DNA of 64,000 nt from Caldicoprobacter guelmensis (GTDB lineage Bacteria; Bacillota; Clostridia; Caldicoprobacterales; Caldicoprobacteraceae). Under the pieces are notes generated by a model. The model worked only from the letters and a program-made list of their open reading frames with translations. It was not told where the DNA came from and ran no database searches. The DNA lies in the NCBI RefSeq assembly GCF_016908415.1, contig NZ_JAFBDW010000004.1, forward strand, positions 248,001-312,000. Direction: 5' to 3'. The translations under genes and the position numbers were made by a program. The first letter of the stretch is position 1. Each line of letters starts with the position of its first letter. Of this stretch, positions 51,553 to 60,310 are shown one piece after another.

Positions 51553-51590
51553 GTGGGACGTTTTTTGCACGGCGGGACAATTTTAGTCCA
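51553..51590 (+). promoter_or_regulatory. CggR-type operator
   Basis: TGGGAC-GTTTTT-TGCA is followed after three bases by CGGGAC-AATTTT-AGTC. The B. subtilis operator is CGGGAC-N6-TGTC-N4-CGGGAC-N6-TGTC, so the two half-sites and the GTTTTTT stretch are kept, with spacing one shorter. The site is nine bases before the cggR ATG region, consistent with autoregulation as a roadblock. Confidence 0.75.
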
Positions 51591-51601
51591 GGGGGAAGTC
51601 T

Positions 51602-52657
51602 ATGTTACAGCCCCATATACTTTTGAAAAAGATAGTACCAGAGTTAATAGAAGTATATGAGAAGAGATATACTATATTGCGTAATGTATATAACTTACAG
51701 CCAATAGGCAGGAGAACCCTGGCATCGCGTTTGGGTATGGGAGAAAGGACGGTACGTAACGAGACGGAATTTTTGAGAAATGCGGGCCTTCTGGAGATTA
51801 GCCCTTTGGGGATGAAAGTGACTCGAGAAGGCGAGTTGTTGCTGGAAGGGCTTAAAGATTTTACTCACGAGCTCAAAGGCCTCAATAGGTTGGAGGAGAG
51901 GCTGCAGAATATACTGGGTTTGGAACGCGCCATAGTGGTAAGTGGGGACGTGGATGAGGACCCTCTGGTTTTGAAAGATATAGGCAAAGCTGCAGCCAGA
52001 TTTTTAGAAGGCATTATTGAGCGGGGCAATATAATAGCTGTGACCGGCGGTTCTACCGTAGGGGCGGTAGCTGATGCCCTTTCGCCTGTCAACGATAGTA
52101 CCGATGTAGTGGTGTTGCCCGCCAGGGGTGGAATGGGCAGGGAGGTAGAGCATCAGTCTAACGTGATAGCCTCCATTTTTGCCAAAAAGTTAGGAGGCCA
52201 GTACAGGTTGCTTCACATCCCTGACCAGCTGAGGGCTGAGTCGATGGAGACGCTTTTAAGTGAGCCGGATATAAAAAGCGTTATTGACAACCTGCAAAAT
52301 GCCGATATACTTATTTATGGAATAGGTCGGGCACAGGATATGATGCAGAGAAGGAACTTTACCTATGAGCAGCAAGAAGAGCTAGAGAGGCGTGGCGCTG
52401 TGGCCGAGGCGTTTGGCTACTTTTTCAATTCAAAAGGCGAAATAGTTTATGCCTGCAACTCCATATGGTTCAAGATGGACAATTTAAAGCGCATTCCAAA
52501 GGTTATAGCTGTAGCGGGAGGCAGGCAAAAGGCAAAGGCCATAATGGCGGTGTTTAAACATTGGAAAAAAGGCATATTAGTGACCGATGAAGGCGCAGCG
52601 CGAGAGATGATACAATTATGTGAGGACAATGAGGATTATAAGCCCGATGCGAATTAA
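51602..52657 (+). CDS. cggR: Central glycolytic genes regulator CggR
   Basis: CggR (351 residues) is a SorC-family repressor relieved by fructose-1,6-bisphosphate. The N-terminal helix-turn-helix is YNLQPIGRRTLASRLGMGERTVRNETEF. The sugar-phosphate domain (about 95-351) has VVSGDVDEDPLVLKDIGKAA, NIIAVTGGSTVGAVADAL and IPKVIAVAGGRQKAKAIMAV. CAGGGGGAAGTCT precedes the ATG. It is the first gene of the cggR-gap-pgk-tpiA-gpmI-eno group. Confidence 0.95.
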   Translation: MLQPHILLKKIVPELIEVYEKRYTILRNVYNLQPIGRRTLASRLGMGERTVRNETEFLRNAGLLEISPLGMKVTREGELLLEGLKDFTHELKGLNRLEERLQNILGLERAIVVSGDVDEDPLVLKDIGKAAARFLEGIIERGNIIAVTGGSTVGAVADALSPVNDSTDVVVLPARGGMGREVEHQSNVIASIFAKKLGGQYRLLHIPDQLRAESMETLLSEPDIKSVIDNLQNADILIYGIGRAQDMMQRRNFTYEQQEELERRGAVAEAFGYFFNSKGEIVYACNSIWFKMDNLKRIPKVIAVAGGRQKAKAIMAVFKHWKKGILVTDEGAAREMIQLCEDNEDYKPDAN

Positions 52658-52700
52658 GAGTTTGAACTTTTCGTGTGTAGTTGATATCATTAGTATGGGT

Positions 52701-52716
52701 CCCATGTTTTCATGGG
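52701..52716 (+). promoter_or_regulatory. Stem-loop between cggR and gap
   Basis: CCCATG (52701-52706) pairs with CATGGG (52711-52716) with a TTTT loop, followed by TTAC. In B. subtilis the cggR-gapA message is cut and a stem-loop protects gapA; this hairpin could do the same. It has no T-run and so is not a terminator. Confidence 0.45.
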
Positions 52717-52752
52717 TTACAATAAAAATTTAAAATGAGGAGGAATGTACAT

Positions 52753-53766
52753 ATGGCAATCAGGGTTGGTATTAACGGTTTCGGGAGAATAGGGAGAAAC
52801 GCATTCAAGGCAGCTTTGGACAAATACGGCAACGACATCGAATTTGTGGCTATCAATGACTTGACCGATGCTGCCACGCTGGCTCATCTGCTGAAGTATG
52901 ACTCTTGTTTTGGCAAGTTCAACGGCGAGGTTGTGGCAAAGGACGACAAGCTGGTTGTAAACGGGAAAGAGATCAAGGTTTTAGCTGAGAAAGACCCTGC
53001 CAATCTGCCGTGGAAGGACCTTGGGGTAGACATCGTAATCGAGTCTACAGGGCTCTTCACTTCTAGGGATAAGGCCATCAAGCACATCGAAGGTGGTGCC
53101 AAGAAGGTCATAATCACTGCTCCTGCCAAAGAAGAGGATATCACCATCGTCATCGGCGTAAATGAGGACAAGTATGACCCGGCAAAGCATCACATCATCT
53201 CCAACGCTTCATGCACCACCAACTGCTTGGCTCCTGTCGTAAAGGTGTTGCATGAGAAGTTTGGTGTTAAGAAAGGGCTTATGACCACCGTTCACGCCTA
53301 TACTAACGACCAGAGGATTCTGGACCTGCCTCATAAGGATTTGAGGAGAGCAAGGGCAGCTGCACTGTCCATCATTCCTACCACCACTGGTGCTGCTAAG
53401 GCTGTTGCTTTGGTATTGCCCGAGCTTAAGGGTAAGCTCAATGGATTTGCCATGAGGGTGCCTACACCCACCGTATCGGTAGTCGACTTTGTGGCTGACC
53501 TTGAGAAGCCTGCTACTGTAGAGGAGATCAACGCTGCATTGAAAGAGGCTGCTGAAGGACCCATGAAGGGTATCCTCGGGTATGAGGAAGAACCGCTGGT
53601 ATCCATAGACTTCAAGCAAGATCCTCGTTCGTCCATAGTAGATGCTCTGTCCACCATGGTGATAGATGGCACTCTCGCAAAAGTGGTTGCCTGGTATGAC
53701 AACGAGTGGGGTTATTCCAACAGGGTGGCAGACCTTGTAATGTACATCGCATCCAAGGGCCTGTAA
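52753..53766 (+). CDS. gap: Glyceraldehyde-3-phosphate dehydrogenase
   Basis: GAPDH (337 residues) oxidises glyceraldehyde-3-P with NAD and phosphate. The NAD site starts IRVGINGFGRIGRNAFKAAL; the catalytic Cys is in ISNASCTTNCLAPV, and the His in MTTVHAYTNDQRILDLPHKD. The sulfate/phosphate site contains ATTGAAKAV-type PTTTGAAKAVALVLPELKGK. ATG 52753 follows AGGAGGAATGTACAT; an in-frame ATG at 52735 precedes this site. pgk follows 18 bases after the stop. Confidence 0.97.
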   Translation: MAIRVGINGFGRIGRNAFKAALDKYGNDIEFVAINDLTDAATLAHLLKYDSCFGKFNGEVVAKDDKLVVNGKEIKVLAEKDPANLPWKDLGVDIVIESTGLFTSRDKAIKHIEGGAKKVIITAPAKEEDITIVIGVNEDKYDPAKHHIISNASCTTNCLAPVVKVLHEKFGVKKGLMTTVHAYTNDQRILDLPHKDLRRARAAALSIIPTTTGAAKAVALVLPELKGKLNGFAMRVPTPTVSVVDFVADLEKPATVEEINAALKEAAEGPMKGILGYEEEPLVSIDFKQDPRSSIVDALSTMVIDGTLAKVVAWYDNEWGYSNRVADLVMYIASKGL

Positions 53767-53784
53767 TGTAAAGGAGTGGTCTTT

Positions 53785-54972
53785 GTGAATAAGAAAACCA
53801 TAGAGGATATAGATGTAAGAGGTAAACGCGTGCTTGTCCGCGTTGACTTCAACGTTCCAATGGATGAAAACGGCAACATCACCGACGATACGCGTATAAG
53901 GGCCGCTCTTCCCACCATACAGTATTTACTTAAAAACAATGCCAAAGTAATACTTATGTCACACTTGGGAAGGCCGAAAGGGGAAGGGTTTGACCCCAAA
54001 TACAGCCTGGCACCCGTTGCTAAGCACTTGAGCAAGCTGCTGGGTCAGGAAGTCATTATGGCAAAAGACGTCATAGGGGAGAGCGCAAGAAATGCTGTTG
54101 CCAACATGAAGGAAGGGCAGGTTGTCCTTCTTGAGAATGTTCGCTTCCACAAGGAAGAGACCAAGAACGACCCAGAGTTTGCCAAGGCTTTGGCCCAGTT
54201 GGGGGATATATATGTCAACGATGCCTTTGGCAGCGCTCACAGGGCTCATGCTTCCACTGAAGGGGTTGCCCATTACTTGCCGGCTGTGGCGGGTTACCTG
54301 ATACAGAAAGAGCTGGAGGTCATGGGCAAGGCCCTGGAGAATCCCGACAGGCCTTTTGTGGCTATTCTGGGGGGTGCCAAGGTATCTGACAAGATAGGGG
54401 TAATTGAGAACCTCATCAACAAGGTGGATGTCCTCCTTATAGGCGGGGGTATGGCTTATACCTTCCTTAAGGCCAAGGGCTATGAGGTGGGCAATTCCTT
54501 AGTAGAAGAGGACAAAATCGAGCTGGCAAAGCAGCTTATGGAGAAGGCAAAGGAGAAGGGCGTAAAGCTTCTACTGCCTGTGGACAACGTGGTGGCCCAG
54601 GAGTTCAAGGCCGATGCACCGCACAAGGTGGTGGACAGCGATAAGATAGAACCCGGTTGGATGGGTTTGGATATAGGGCCTAGGACCAGGGAACTGTTTG
54701 GTGAGGAGATCAAGAAGGCCAAGACCGTCGTTTGGAACGGGCCAATGGGGGTATTTGAGATGCCCGCCTTTGCCGAGGGGACCAAGGCCGTAGCTAAGTA
54801 TGTAAGCGAATGCGGTGGTACCACCATCATTGGTGGCGGCGACTCGGCCGCCGCTGTTGAGCAGCTGGGATTTGCCGATAAGATGACGCATATTTCCACA
54901 GGTGGTGGCGCTTCTCTGGAGTTCCTGGAGGGCAAGGTACTACCGGGAATTGCGGCCCTTAACGATAGATGA
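53785..54972 (+). CDS. pgk: Phosphoglycerate kinase
   Basis: PGK (395 residues) makes ATP from 1,3-bisphosphoglycerate. It begins MNKKTIEDIDVRGKRVLVRV DFNVPMD with the substrate Asp/Asn loop, has LMSHLGRPKG, LLENVRFHKEE and the nucleotide-binding GGAKVSDKIGVIENLI. The C-terminal domain has TIIGGGDSAAAVEQLG. GTG 53785 follows AAAGGAGTGGTCTTT; an in-frame GTG at 53776 lies inside that site. It lies directly after gap in the operon. Confidence 0.97.
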   Translation: MNKKTIEDIDVRGKRVLVRVDFNVPMDENGNITDDTRIRAALPTIQYLLKNNAKVILMSHLGRPKGEGFDPKYSLAPVAKHLSKLLGQEVIMAKDVIGESARNAVANMKEGQVVLLENVRFHKEETKNDPEFAKALAQLGDIYVNDAFGSAHRAHASTEGVAHYLPAVAGYLIQKELEVMGKALENPDRPFVAILGGAKVSDKIGVIENLINKVDVLLIGGGMAYTFLKAKGYEVGNSLVEEDKIELAKQLMEKAKEKGVKLLLPVDNVVAQEFKADAPHKVVDSDKIEPGWMGLDIGPRTRELFGEEIKKAKTVVWNGPMGVFEMPAFAEGTKAVAKYVSECGGTTIIGGGDSAAAVEQLGFADKMTHISTGGGASLEFLEGKVLPGIAALNDR

Positions 54973-55014
54973 GATTGAGAACAAAAAATTGCTTTCTACA
55001 AATTAAAACAGGTA

Positions 55015-55059
55015 TTGACATGTCGATAAATGTTATGTTAAATAGATAAATGTTGTGTT
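55015..55059 (+). promoter_or_regulatory. Internal promoter and tandem repeat between pgk and tpiA
   Basis: A perfect TTGACA (55015-55020) and TTAAAT (55038-55043) are 17 bases apart. The sequence GATAAATGTTATGTT (55025-55039) recurs as GATAAATGTTGTGTT (55045-55059), a 20-base period. The pair could be a regulatory site. A second promoter for tpiA-gpmI-eno would be useful here, since the pgk-tpiA gap is 225 bases. Confidence 0.5.
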
Positions 55060-55141
55060 GAATTAAGAAGTAATTTTATTAAGGTAGTGTGAGGTTGCCA
55101 ACATTGCCCCCTAAATTTTATATAGATTACCCAACCAATGG

Positions 55142-55164
55142 CTGCCCGGGGTTTTCCCGGGCAG
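55142..55164 (+). promoter_or_regulatory. Strong hairpin upstream of tpiA
   Basis: CTGCCCGGG (55142-55150) pairs with CCCGGGCAG (55156-55164) round a GTTTT loop. No T-run follows. It lies 34 bases before the tpiA ATG and may protect or regulate the message. Confidence 0.6.
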
Positions 55165-55197
55165 GTAGGTTGGGATGTGATGTAAGGAGAGTTGAGT

Positions 55198-55944
55198 ATG
55201 AGGAAACCTATCATAGCAGGAAACTGGAAGATGCACAAAACGCCGTCCGAGACGGTGTCTCTCATAAATGAATTGAAACCTTTGGTGAAGGATGCACAGG
55301 TTGAAGTGGTTGTGTGTCCTCCTTTTGTTTGTTTACCGGCTGCGAAGGATGCTTTGGTAGGCTCCAACATCAAGCTGGGCGCCCAGAATATGCACTGGGA
55401 AGAGCAGGGAGCATTTACAGGAGAAGTAGCTCCCGGTATGCTCAAAGAGGTAGGCGTGGAGTATGTCATAATCGGCCATTCCGAGAGAAGGCAGTACTTT
55501 GGCGAGACAGATGAAATGGTAAACAAAAAGGTGCTGTCGGCTGTGGTTCATAATTTTATCCCCATCATATGTGTTGGCGAGACCTTGGAGCAGCGCGAGC
55601 AGGGGATTACCGAGGAAGTGGTGGACAGGCAGACGCGCGCTGCGCTGAAAGGGTTAAGTCCTGATGTGGCCGATAGAGTGGTCATCGCCTATGAGCCTAT
55701 ATGGGCTATAGGTACGGGCAGGACGGCTTCCAGCAATGACGCAAATGAGGTAATAGGCTATATACGCAAGGTTGTGGAAGAGGTATTGGGCAGCCAGGCG
55801 GCTCAGCAGATGAGAATACTGTACGGCGGAAGCGTGAAGCCAGAAAACGCCGCTGAGCTCATGAGCATGCCTGAGATTGACGGCGCACTGGTGGGCGGGG
55901 CCAGCTTGAAAGCGCAGGACTTTGCTAAAATCGTGAAATACTAG
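55198..55944 (+). CDS. tpiA: Triosephosphate isomerase
   Basis: TIM (248 residues) interconverts dihydroxyacetone-P and glyceraldehyde-3-P. MRKPIIAGNWKMHKTPSETV carries the active Lys; the His is in VIIGHSERRQYFGE; the catalytic Glu is in VVIAYEPIWAIGTG; and the phosphate loop is ILYGGSVKPENA. ATG 55198 follows AAGGAGAGTTGAGT. gpmI starts nine bases after the stop. Confidence 0.97.
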   Translation: MRKPIIAGNWKMHKTPSETVSLINELKPLVKDAQVEVVVCPPFVCLPAAKDALVGSNIKLGAQNMHWEEQGAFTGEVAPGMLKEVGVEYVIIGHSERRQYFGETDEMVNKKVLSAVVHNFIPIICVGETLEQREQGITEEVVDRQTRAALKGLSPDVADRVVIAYEPIWAIGTGRTASSNDANEVIGYIRKVVEEVLGSQAAQQMRILYGGSVKPENAAELMSMPEIDGALVGGASLKAQDFAKIVKY

Positions 55945-55953
55945 GAGGAAGAT

Positions 55954-57501
55954 ATGCAGAAGGATTTGACCGTCCTCATCATAATGGATGGGTTTGGGTT
56001 GAGCGATCGCAAGGAAGGTAATGCGGTCTATCAAGCCAGGACTCCCAATTTGGATAGGTACTGGAATGAGTACCCGCATGTAGCTATAGGGGCAAGCGGC
56101 CTTGATGTAGGGCTTCCTGCAGGGCAAATGGGGAATTCTGAGGTGGGACATTTAAATATTGGTGCTGGGAGAATAGTATATCAGGAGCTTACCCGTATCA
56201 GTAAGGCCATAGAGGATGGCAGCTTTTTTAATAACAGGGCGCTTTTGACTGCGATAGAGAATGTCAAAAAGCACGGTACAAAGCTGCATTTGATGGGCCT
56301 TGTTTCGGATGGAGGAGTTCACAGCCATATTGAACACCTGTACGCACTGGTAGAGCTGGCAAAGAAAAGTGGTCTCCCGCAGGTTTACATACACTGCTTC
56401 ACCGATGGAAGGGATGTTCCGCCTACAAGCGGAAAGTCATATATCGAGGCCCTTGAGCGAAAGCTTGATGAATATAAGTTTGGCAAAATCGCCACTGTAA
56501 TGGGGCGTTATTATGCGATGGATAGGGATAAGAGATGGGATCGCACGCAAAAGGCTTATGATGCGCTGGTTTTGGGTATAGGGGAGTTTGCATCCTCAGG
56601 CGTGGAGGCCATGGAGCAGTCATACAGGGCGGATGTAACCGATGAGTTTGTGCGCCCCACAGTGGTGCTGGAGAATGGTAAGCCGGTTACTACAATTGGG
56701 CCCAACGATTCGATTATATTCTTCAACTTCCGGCCCGATAGGGCAAGGCAGCTTACCCGTGCTTTTATTCAGCCAGAATTCAATGAGTTTCCGCGGGCCA
56801 AAGGCTATTTCCCTGTATGCTTTGTGTCCATGACCCAGTATGATGAGACATTTACCAACATCCATGTAGCCTATGAGCCCCAGGTTCTTACCAACACCTT
56901 TGGCGAGTATATAAGTAAGTTGGGTAAAAAACAGCTTAGGATTGCCGAGACCGAGAAGTACGCACACGTGACGTTTTTCTTTAACGGCGGCGTGGAGTAC
57001 CCCAACGAGAACGAAGACAGGGTACTCATACCGTCACCCAAGGTTGCAACTTACGATTTGAAGCCCTCCATGAGCGCATTTGAAGTGACCGATGAGGTTG
57101 AGAGGAGGATCGCTTCAGGGGAATACGACGTGATTATTTTAAATTACGCTAACTGTGACATGGTGGGGCACACTGGCGTCATGGAAGCGGCAATTGAGGC
57201 GGTTGAAACGGTGGATAAATGCGTGGGGCGAGTGGTAGAGGCCGTTCGAGCAAGGGGTGGCAAGGTGATCGTGACGGCTGACCACGGCAACGCTGAACAG
57301 ATGATAGATTATGAGACCGGTGAGCCGCATACCGCTCATACTTCAAACCCCGTTCCCTTTATATTGATAGATGACACACGGAAGGATGTGACCTTGAGGG
57401 AAGGGGGACGACTTGCAGATATCATACCCACCATGCTCGAATTGATGGGGATTGAGAAACCTAAGGAGATGACAGGAGAGAGCCTGATTTTAAAGAAGTG
57501 A
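55954..57501 (+). CDS. gpmI: 2,3-bisphosphoglycerate-independent phosphoglycerate mutase
   Basis: This iPGM (515 residues) is a manganese enzyme of the alkaline-phosphatase fold. The phospho-acceptor Ser is in GQMGNSEVGHLNIGAGR, and metal ligands occur in IIMDGFGLSD, HCFTDGRDVPP, NCDMVGHTGVMEAAI and VTADHGNAEQM. Length is standard. AGGAGGAAGAT lies before the ATG. It is followed by a 238-base spacer with a mobile-element-like remnant and then eno. Confidence 0.97.
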   Translation: MQKDLTVLIIMDGFGLSDRKEGNAVYQARTPNLDRYWNEYPHVAIGASGLDVGLPAGQMGNSEVGHLNIGAGRIVYQELTRISKAIEDGSFFNNRALLTAIENVKKHGTKLHLMGLVSDGGVHSHIEHLYALVELAKKSGLPQVYIHCFTDGRDVPPTSGKSYIEALERKLDEYKFGKIATVMGRYYAMDRDKRWDRTQKAYDALVLGIGEFASSGVEAMEQSYRADVTDEFVRPTVVLENGKPVTTIGPNDSIIFFNFRPDRARQLTRAFIQPEFNEFPRAKGYFPVCFVSMTQYDETFTNIHVAYEPQVLTNTFGEYISKLGKKQLRIAETEKYAHVTFFFNGGVEYPNENEDRVLIPSPKVATYDLKPSMSAFEVTDEVERRIASGEYDVIILNYANCDMVGHTGVMEAAIEAVETVDKCVGRVVEAVRARGGKVIVTADHGNAEQMIDYETGEPHTAHTSNPVPFILIDDTRKDVTLREGGRLADIIPTMLELMGIEKPKEMTGESLILKK

Positions 57502-57542
57502 ACACAATGGCGATTATTTAGCTGCGTCTTTAGAAGAAATCT

Positions 57543-57718
57543 ACATCTTTTACAATGTTATAACAAGCTGGAGATGAATTGCGGCAGATAATGGAATCAC
57601 TCACCTTACAAATAGGAGGGTAAGAACTACCCCAACTCAAGCCTGTCGAAAGGCGGAGGAGCCTTGTTGAAGCGCGAAGCTCCTACTTCTATAAGTAGGA
57701 GTAGTTGACATAAGCTTG
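57543..57718 (+). mobile_element. Short element with an IS200/IS605-type right end (omega-RNA-like)
   Basis: From 57601 the sequence reads GGAGGGTAAGAACTACCCC, then AGCCTGTCGAAAGGCGG, GGAGCC and GTTGAAGCGCGAAGC, and ends in the hairpin CTCCTACTT-ctat-AAGTAGGAG (57680-57701) followed by TAGTTGACA. That series is characteristic of the 3' end of IS200/IS605 and IS1341 elements, the part that forms the omega-RNA for TnpB. No tnpB or tnpA is present here. The 5' block ACAAGCTGGAGATGAATTGCGG (57566-57585) is shared with 46393-46414. So this may be a miniature, non-autonomous element between gpmI and eno. Confidence 0.55.
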
Positions 57719-57739
57719 TAATGAAAGGAGAGTAGAGCC

Positions 57740-59035
57740 GTGACGACTATTGTTGATGTAATAGGGCGAGAGATTCTGGATTCAAGGGGTAACCCTACTG
57801 TAGAAGTGGAGGTGTATCTGGAGGGGGGAGCGGTAGGTAGGGCTGCTGTTCCTTCGGGCGCTTCTACAGGTGCATTTGAAGCCGTCGAGTTAAGGGATGG
57901 CGACAAAAAGAGGTACATGGGCAAAGGTGTACAAAAAGCTGTAGAAAACGTAAACAACGTGATTGCCGAGGAAATCATCGGATTGGATGCGTTGGATCAA
58001 GTGGGAATCGACAAGCTGTTGATAGAGCTTGATGGCACGCCTAACAAGAGTAAGCTGGGTGCTAACGCTATACTGGGCGTATCTCTGGCGGTTGCAAAAG
58101 CCGCTGCAGAGCAAGTAGGTTTGCCACTTTATAGGTACATAGGCGGTGCGAATGCAAAAGTCCTGCCGGTACCCATGATGAACATACTGAACGGCGGCAA
58201 GCACGCCGACAACACCGTAGACATTCAAGAATTTATGATCATGCCGGTAGGAGCAACCAGCTTCAAAGAGGCATTGCGCATGTGTTCCGAAGTGTTCCAT
58301 AACTTGAAAGCTGTGCTCAATAAGAAGGGCTACAGCACCGCAGTGGGCGATGAGGGCGGTTTCGCTCCAAACTTGAAGACCAATGAGGAGGCTATCGAGG
58401 TCATCCTTGAGGCCGTTGAAAAGGCAGGCTATAAGCCGGGTGACGACATACGCCTCGCCATCGACGCTGCCGCCACCGAGCTTTACAATGAAGAAGATGG
58501 AAAGTATCACTTCCCCGGAGAAGGCGTTGTAAGGACGGCAGCCGAACTGGTAGATTACTATGTTAATCTCGTTGACAAGTATCCGATCATATCGCTGGAG
58601 GACGGCGTAGCTGAGGAAGACTGGGATGGCTGGAAGCTGCTCACCAAGAAATTGGGCAGCAGGATACAGCTGGTGGGGGATGACCTGTTTGTAACTAATA
58701 CCCAAAGGCTGGCAAAGGGTATCGAGATGGGAGTTGCAAACTCAATTCTCATTAAAGTAAATCAGATTGGCACTTTGACAGAGACACTGGATGCCATACA
58801 GATGGCAAACCGCGCAGGGTATACAGCGGTTGTATCTCATCGTTCTGGTGAGACTGAGGATACCACCATCTCAGATCTGGTGGTAGCAGTAAATGCCGGC
58901 CAGATCAAGACGGGCGCTCCATCCCGTACCGACCGCGTTGCAAAGTACAACCAGTTGCTCCGCATAGAAGAGCAATTAGGCGATGTGGCGCAGTATCCTG
59001 GCCTCAATGCCTGGTTCAATCTGAAGAATAAATAA
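57740..59035 (+). CDS. eno: Enolase
   Basis: Enolase (431 residues) makes phosphoenolpyruvate. It has IVDVIGREILDSRGNPTVEV at the N-terminus, AFEAVELRDGDKKRYMGKGV with the flexible loops, the metal ligands in AIDAAATELYN, ISLEDGVAEEDWDGW and VGDDLFVTN, and the catalytic loop SHRSGETEDTTISDLVV. GTG 57740 follows AAAGGAGAGTAGAGCC. It is the last gene of the glycolytic group and ends with a strong terminator. Confidence 0.98.
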   Translation: MTTIVDVIGREILDSRGNPTVEVEVYLEGGAVGRAAVPSGASTGAFEAVELRDGDKKRYMGKGVQKAVENVNNVIAEEIIGLDALDQVGIDKLLIELDGTPNKSKLGANAILGVSLAVAKAAAEQVGLPLYRYIGGANAKVLPVPMMNILNGGKHADNTVDIQEFMIMPVGATSFKEALRMCSEVFHNLKAVLNKKGYSTAVGDEGGFAPNLKTNEEAIEVILEAVEKAGYKPGDDIRLAIDAAATELYNEEDGKYHFPGEGVVRTAAELVDYYVNLVDKYPIISLEDGVAEEDWDGWKLLTKKLGSRIQLVGDDLFVTNTQRLAKGIEMGVANSILIKVNQIGTLTETLDAIQMANRAGYTAVVSHRSGETEDTTISDLVVAVNAGQIKTGAPSRTDRVAKYNQLLRIEEQLGDVAQYPGLNAWFNLKNK

Positions 59036-59041
59036 GGCGAT

Positions 59042-59077
59042 ATCCCCCCCACTTACAAAGTGGGGGGATTTATTTTA
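59042..59077 (+). terminator. Intrinsic terminator of eno
   Basis: ATCCCCCCCACTT (59042-59054) pairs with AAGTGGGGGGAT (59058-59069), loop ACA, then TTATTTT. Confidence 0.95.
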
Positions 59078-59146
59078 TGCTCCAGCCCAATAATGTTGCA
59101 GCCAAAATCATCAGAAGGTGAGTTGCTGGCCACTGAAAATTTTGCC

Positions 59147-59175
59147 TTGATTTTATCAGAAAGGTATGGTACAAT
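59147..59175 (+). promoter_or_regulatory. SigA-type promoter of secG
   Basis: TTGATT (59147-59152) and TACAAT (59170-59175) are 17 bases apart, 32 bases before the secG TTG. Confidence 0.75.
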
Positions 59176-59207
59176 AAGTCCGTCATCTGTAGGAAGGAGG
59201 AGTTCCT

Positions 59208-59447
59208 TTGGCCGTTGTGAAGAATATACTTACTGGATTGCTTGTATTGGTAGAAATCTTTCTGATAGGTGTTGTGCTGCTTCAGTCAGGCAGGAAAGCC
59301 GGATTGTCGGGAGCTATTGCAGGGGGTGCCGAGACGTTTTTCGGTAAGAACAAGGCTAGGAGTTTTGAGGGGAAGCTCCAGCGGTGGACTAAGGTATCGG
59401 CTGTGTTGTTTATAGTGATTGCGCTGGTTCTGGTCATTCTGGAATAG
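59208..59447 (+). CDS. secG: Protein translocase subunit SecG
   Basis: SecG (79 residues) is a small partner of SecYE. It has two membrane helices (about 6-25 and 56-76) joined by the conserved loop LLQSGRKAGLSGAIAGGAET, then FFGKNKARSFEGKLQRWTKV. TTG is the start, with GGAAGGAGGAGTTCCTT upstream. eno-secG-rnr-smpB-ssrA is the usual order in Bacillota; here an HD protein gene is inserted before rnr. Confidence 0.93.
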   Translation: MAVVKNILTGLLVLVEIFLIGVVLLQSGRKAGLSGAIAGGAETFFGKNKARSFEGKLQRWTKVSAVLFIVIALVLVILE

Positions 59448-59646
59448 TAGAAGTGGCTGTGGACACCATTTTGATGAATGTGAGAATGTGAAAGAGGGTA
59501 ATAATGGAGCGATAATTTAGGGAAAATGAGGAACTAAAAGGGTTATTAACCCTCTATTTAAGTTATTATAAGGTAAAGACGTCATTAATAAACAGTAAAT
59601 AGATGAGCTGGATTATATATTGGATCACGATATAAAGGTAGATGGC

Positions 59647-59672
59647 AAAAACGACCCAGTGGTCGTTTTTTT
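59647..59672 (+). terminator. Intrinsic terminator after secG
   Basis: AAAAACGACC (59647-59656) pairs with GGTCGTTTTT (59661-59670) round CAGT, then TT. The remaining part of the 311-base spacer 59448-59758 holds no gene. Confidence 0.9.
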
Positions 59673-59758
59673 CTGTTATATAAGGCTGCAATTCGTTTTC
59701 ACCATGGCATTGCAGGCACACTGAACGCACAATTATATTTATTTGGGAGGTAGTAAGG

Positions 59759-60310
59759 ATGACAAGGGAAGAAGCGCTTAAGATGGTAAACGAAAACGTC
59801 AAAAATGCCAACTTGGTAAAGCACATGTTGGCCACCGAAGCGGTCATGCGCGCTCTGGCCAGGAGGCTGGGTGAGGACGAGGAAAAATGGGGAGTGGTAG
59901 GCCTTATCCATGACGTCGACTATGAAAAGACTGCCGACGCTCCGTCGCAGCACGGGCTTATAGGTGCTCAGATGCTTCTTGAGGCAGGAATGGGAGAGGA
60001 AGAGGTAAACGCCGTCAAGGCCCACAATGAGGCTACGGGTTTTCAACGTGTGACCAAGCTTGACAAGGCATTGTATGCTGCCGACCCTGTAACCGGACTG
60101 ATAGTGGCTGCTGCGCTGGTTAAGCCTAGCAAAAAGCTGGCAGACGTGGATACAGAGTTTGTGTTAAAAAAGTTCAAGGAAAAATCATTTGCTCGGGGCG
60201 CTTCGAGAGAGCAAATCATGAGCTGTCAGGAGCTAGGGCTTTCTTTGGAAGAGTTCATTAGCCTGGCAATTGACGCCATGCGGGCGATAGGCGGCGATCT
60301 GGGGCTGTGA
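59759..60310 (+). CDS. HD-domain hydrolase
   Basis: The 183-residue protein belongs to the HDIG/HD phosphohydrolase superfamily. NLVKHMLATEAVMRALAR supplies the first His, GLIHDVDYEKTADAPSQHG the HD pair, and AVKAHNEATGFQRVTKLDKALYAADPVTGLI the later His and Asp ligands. It differs from yqeK at 29341. The substrate is unknown. TTGGGAGGTAGTAAGG precedes the ATG. It stands between secG and rnr, behind a terminator. Confidence 0.85.
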   Translation: MTREEALKMVNENVKNANLVKHMLATEAVMRALARRLGEDEEKWGVVGLIHDVDYEKTADAPSQHGLIGAQMLLEAGMGEEEVNAVKAHNEATGFQRVTKLDKALYAADPVTGLIVAAALVKPSKKLADVDTEFVLKKFKEKSFARGASREQIMSCQELGLSLEEFISLAIDAMRAIGGDLGL

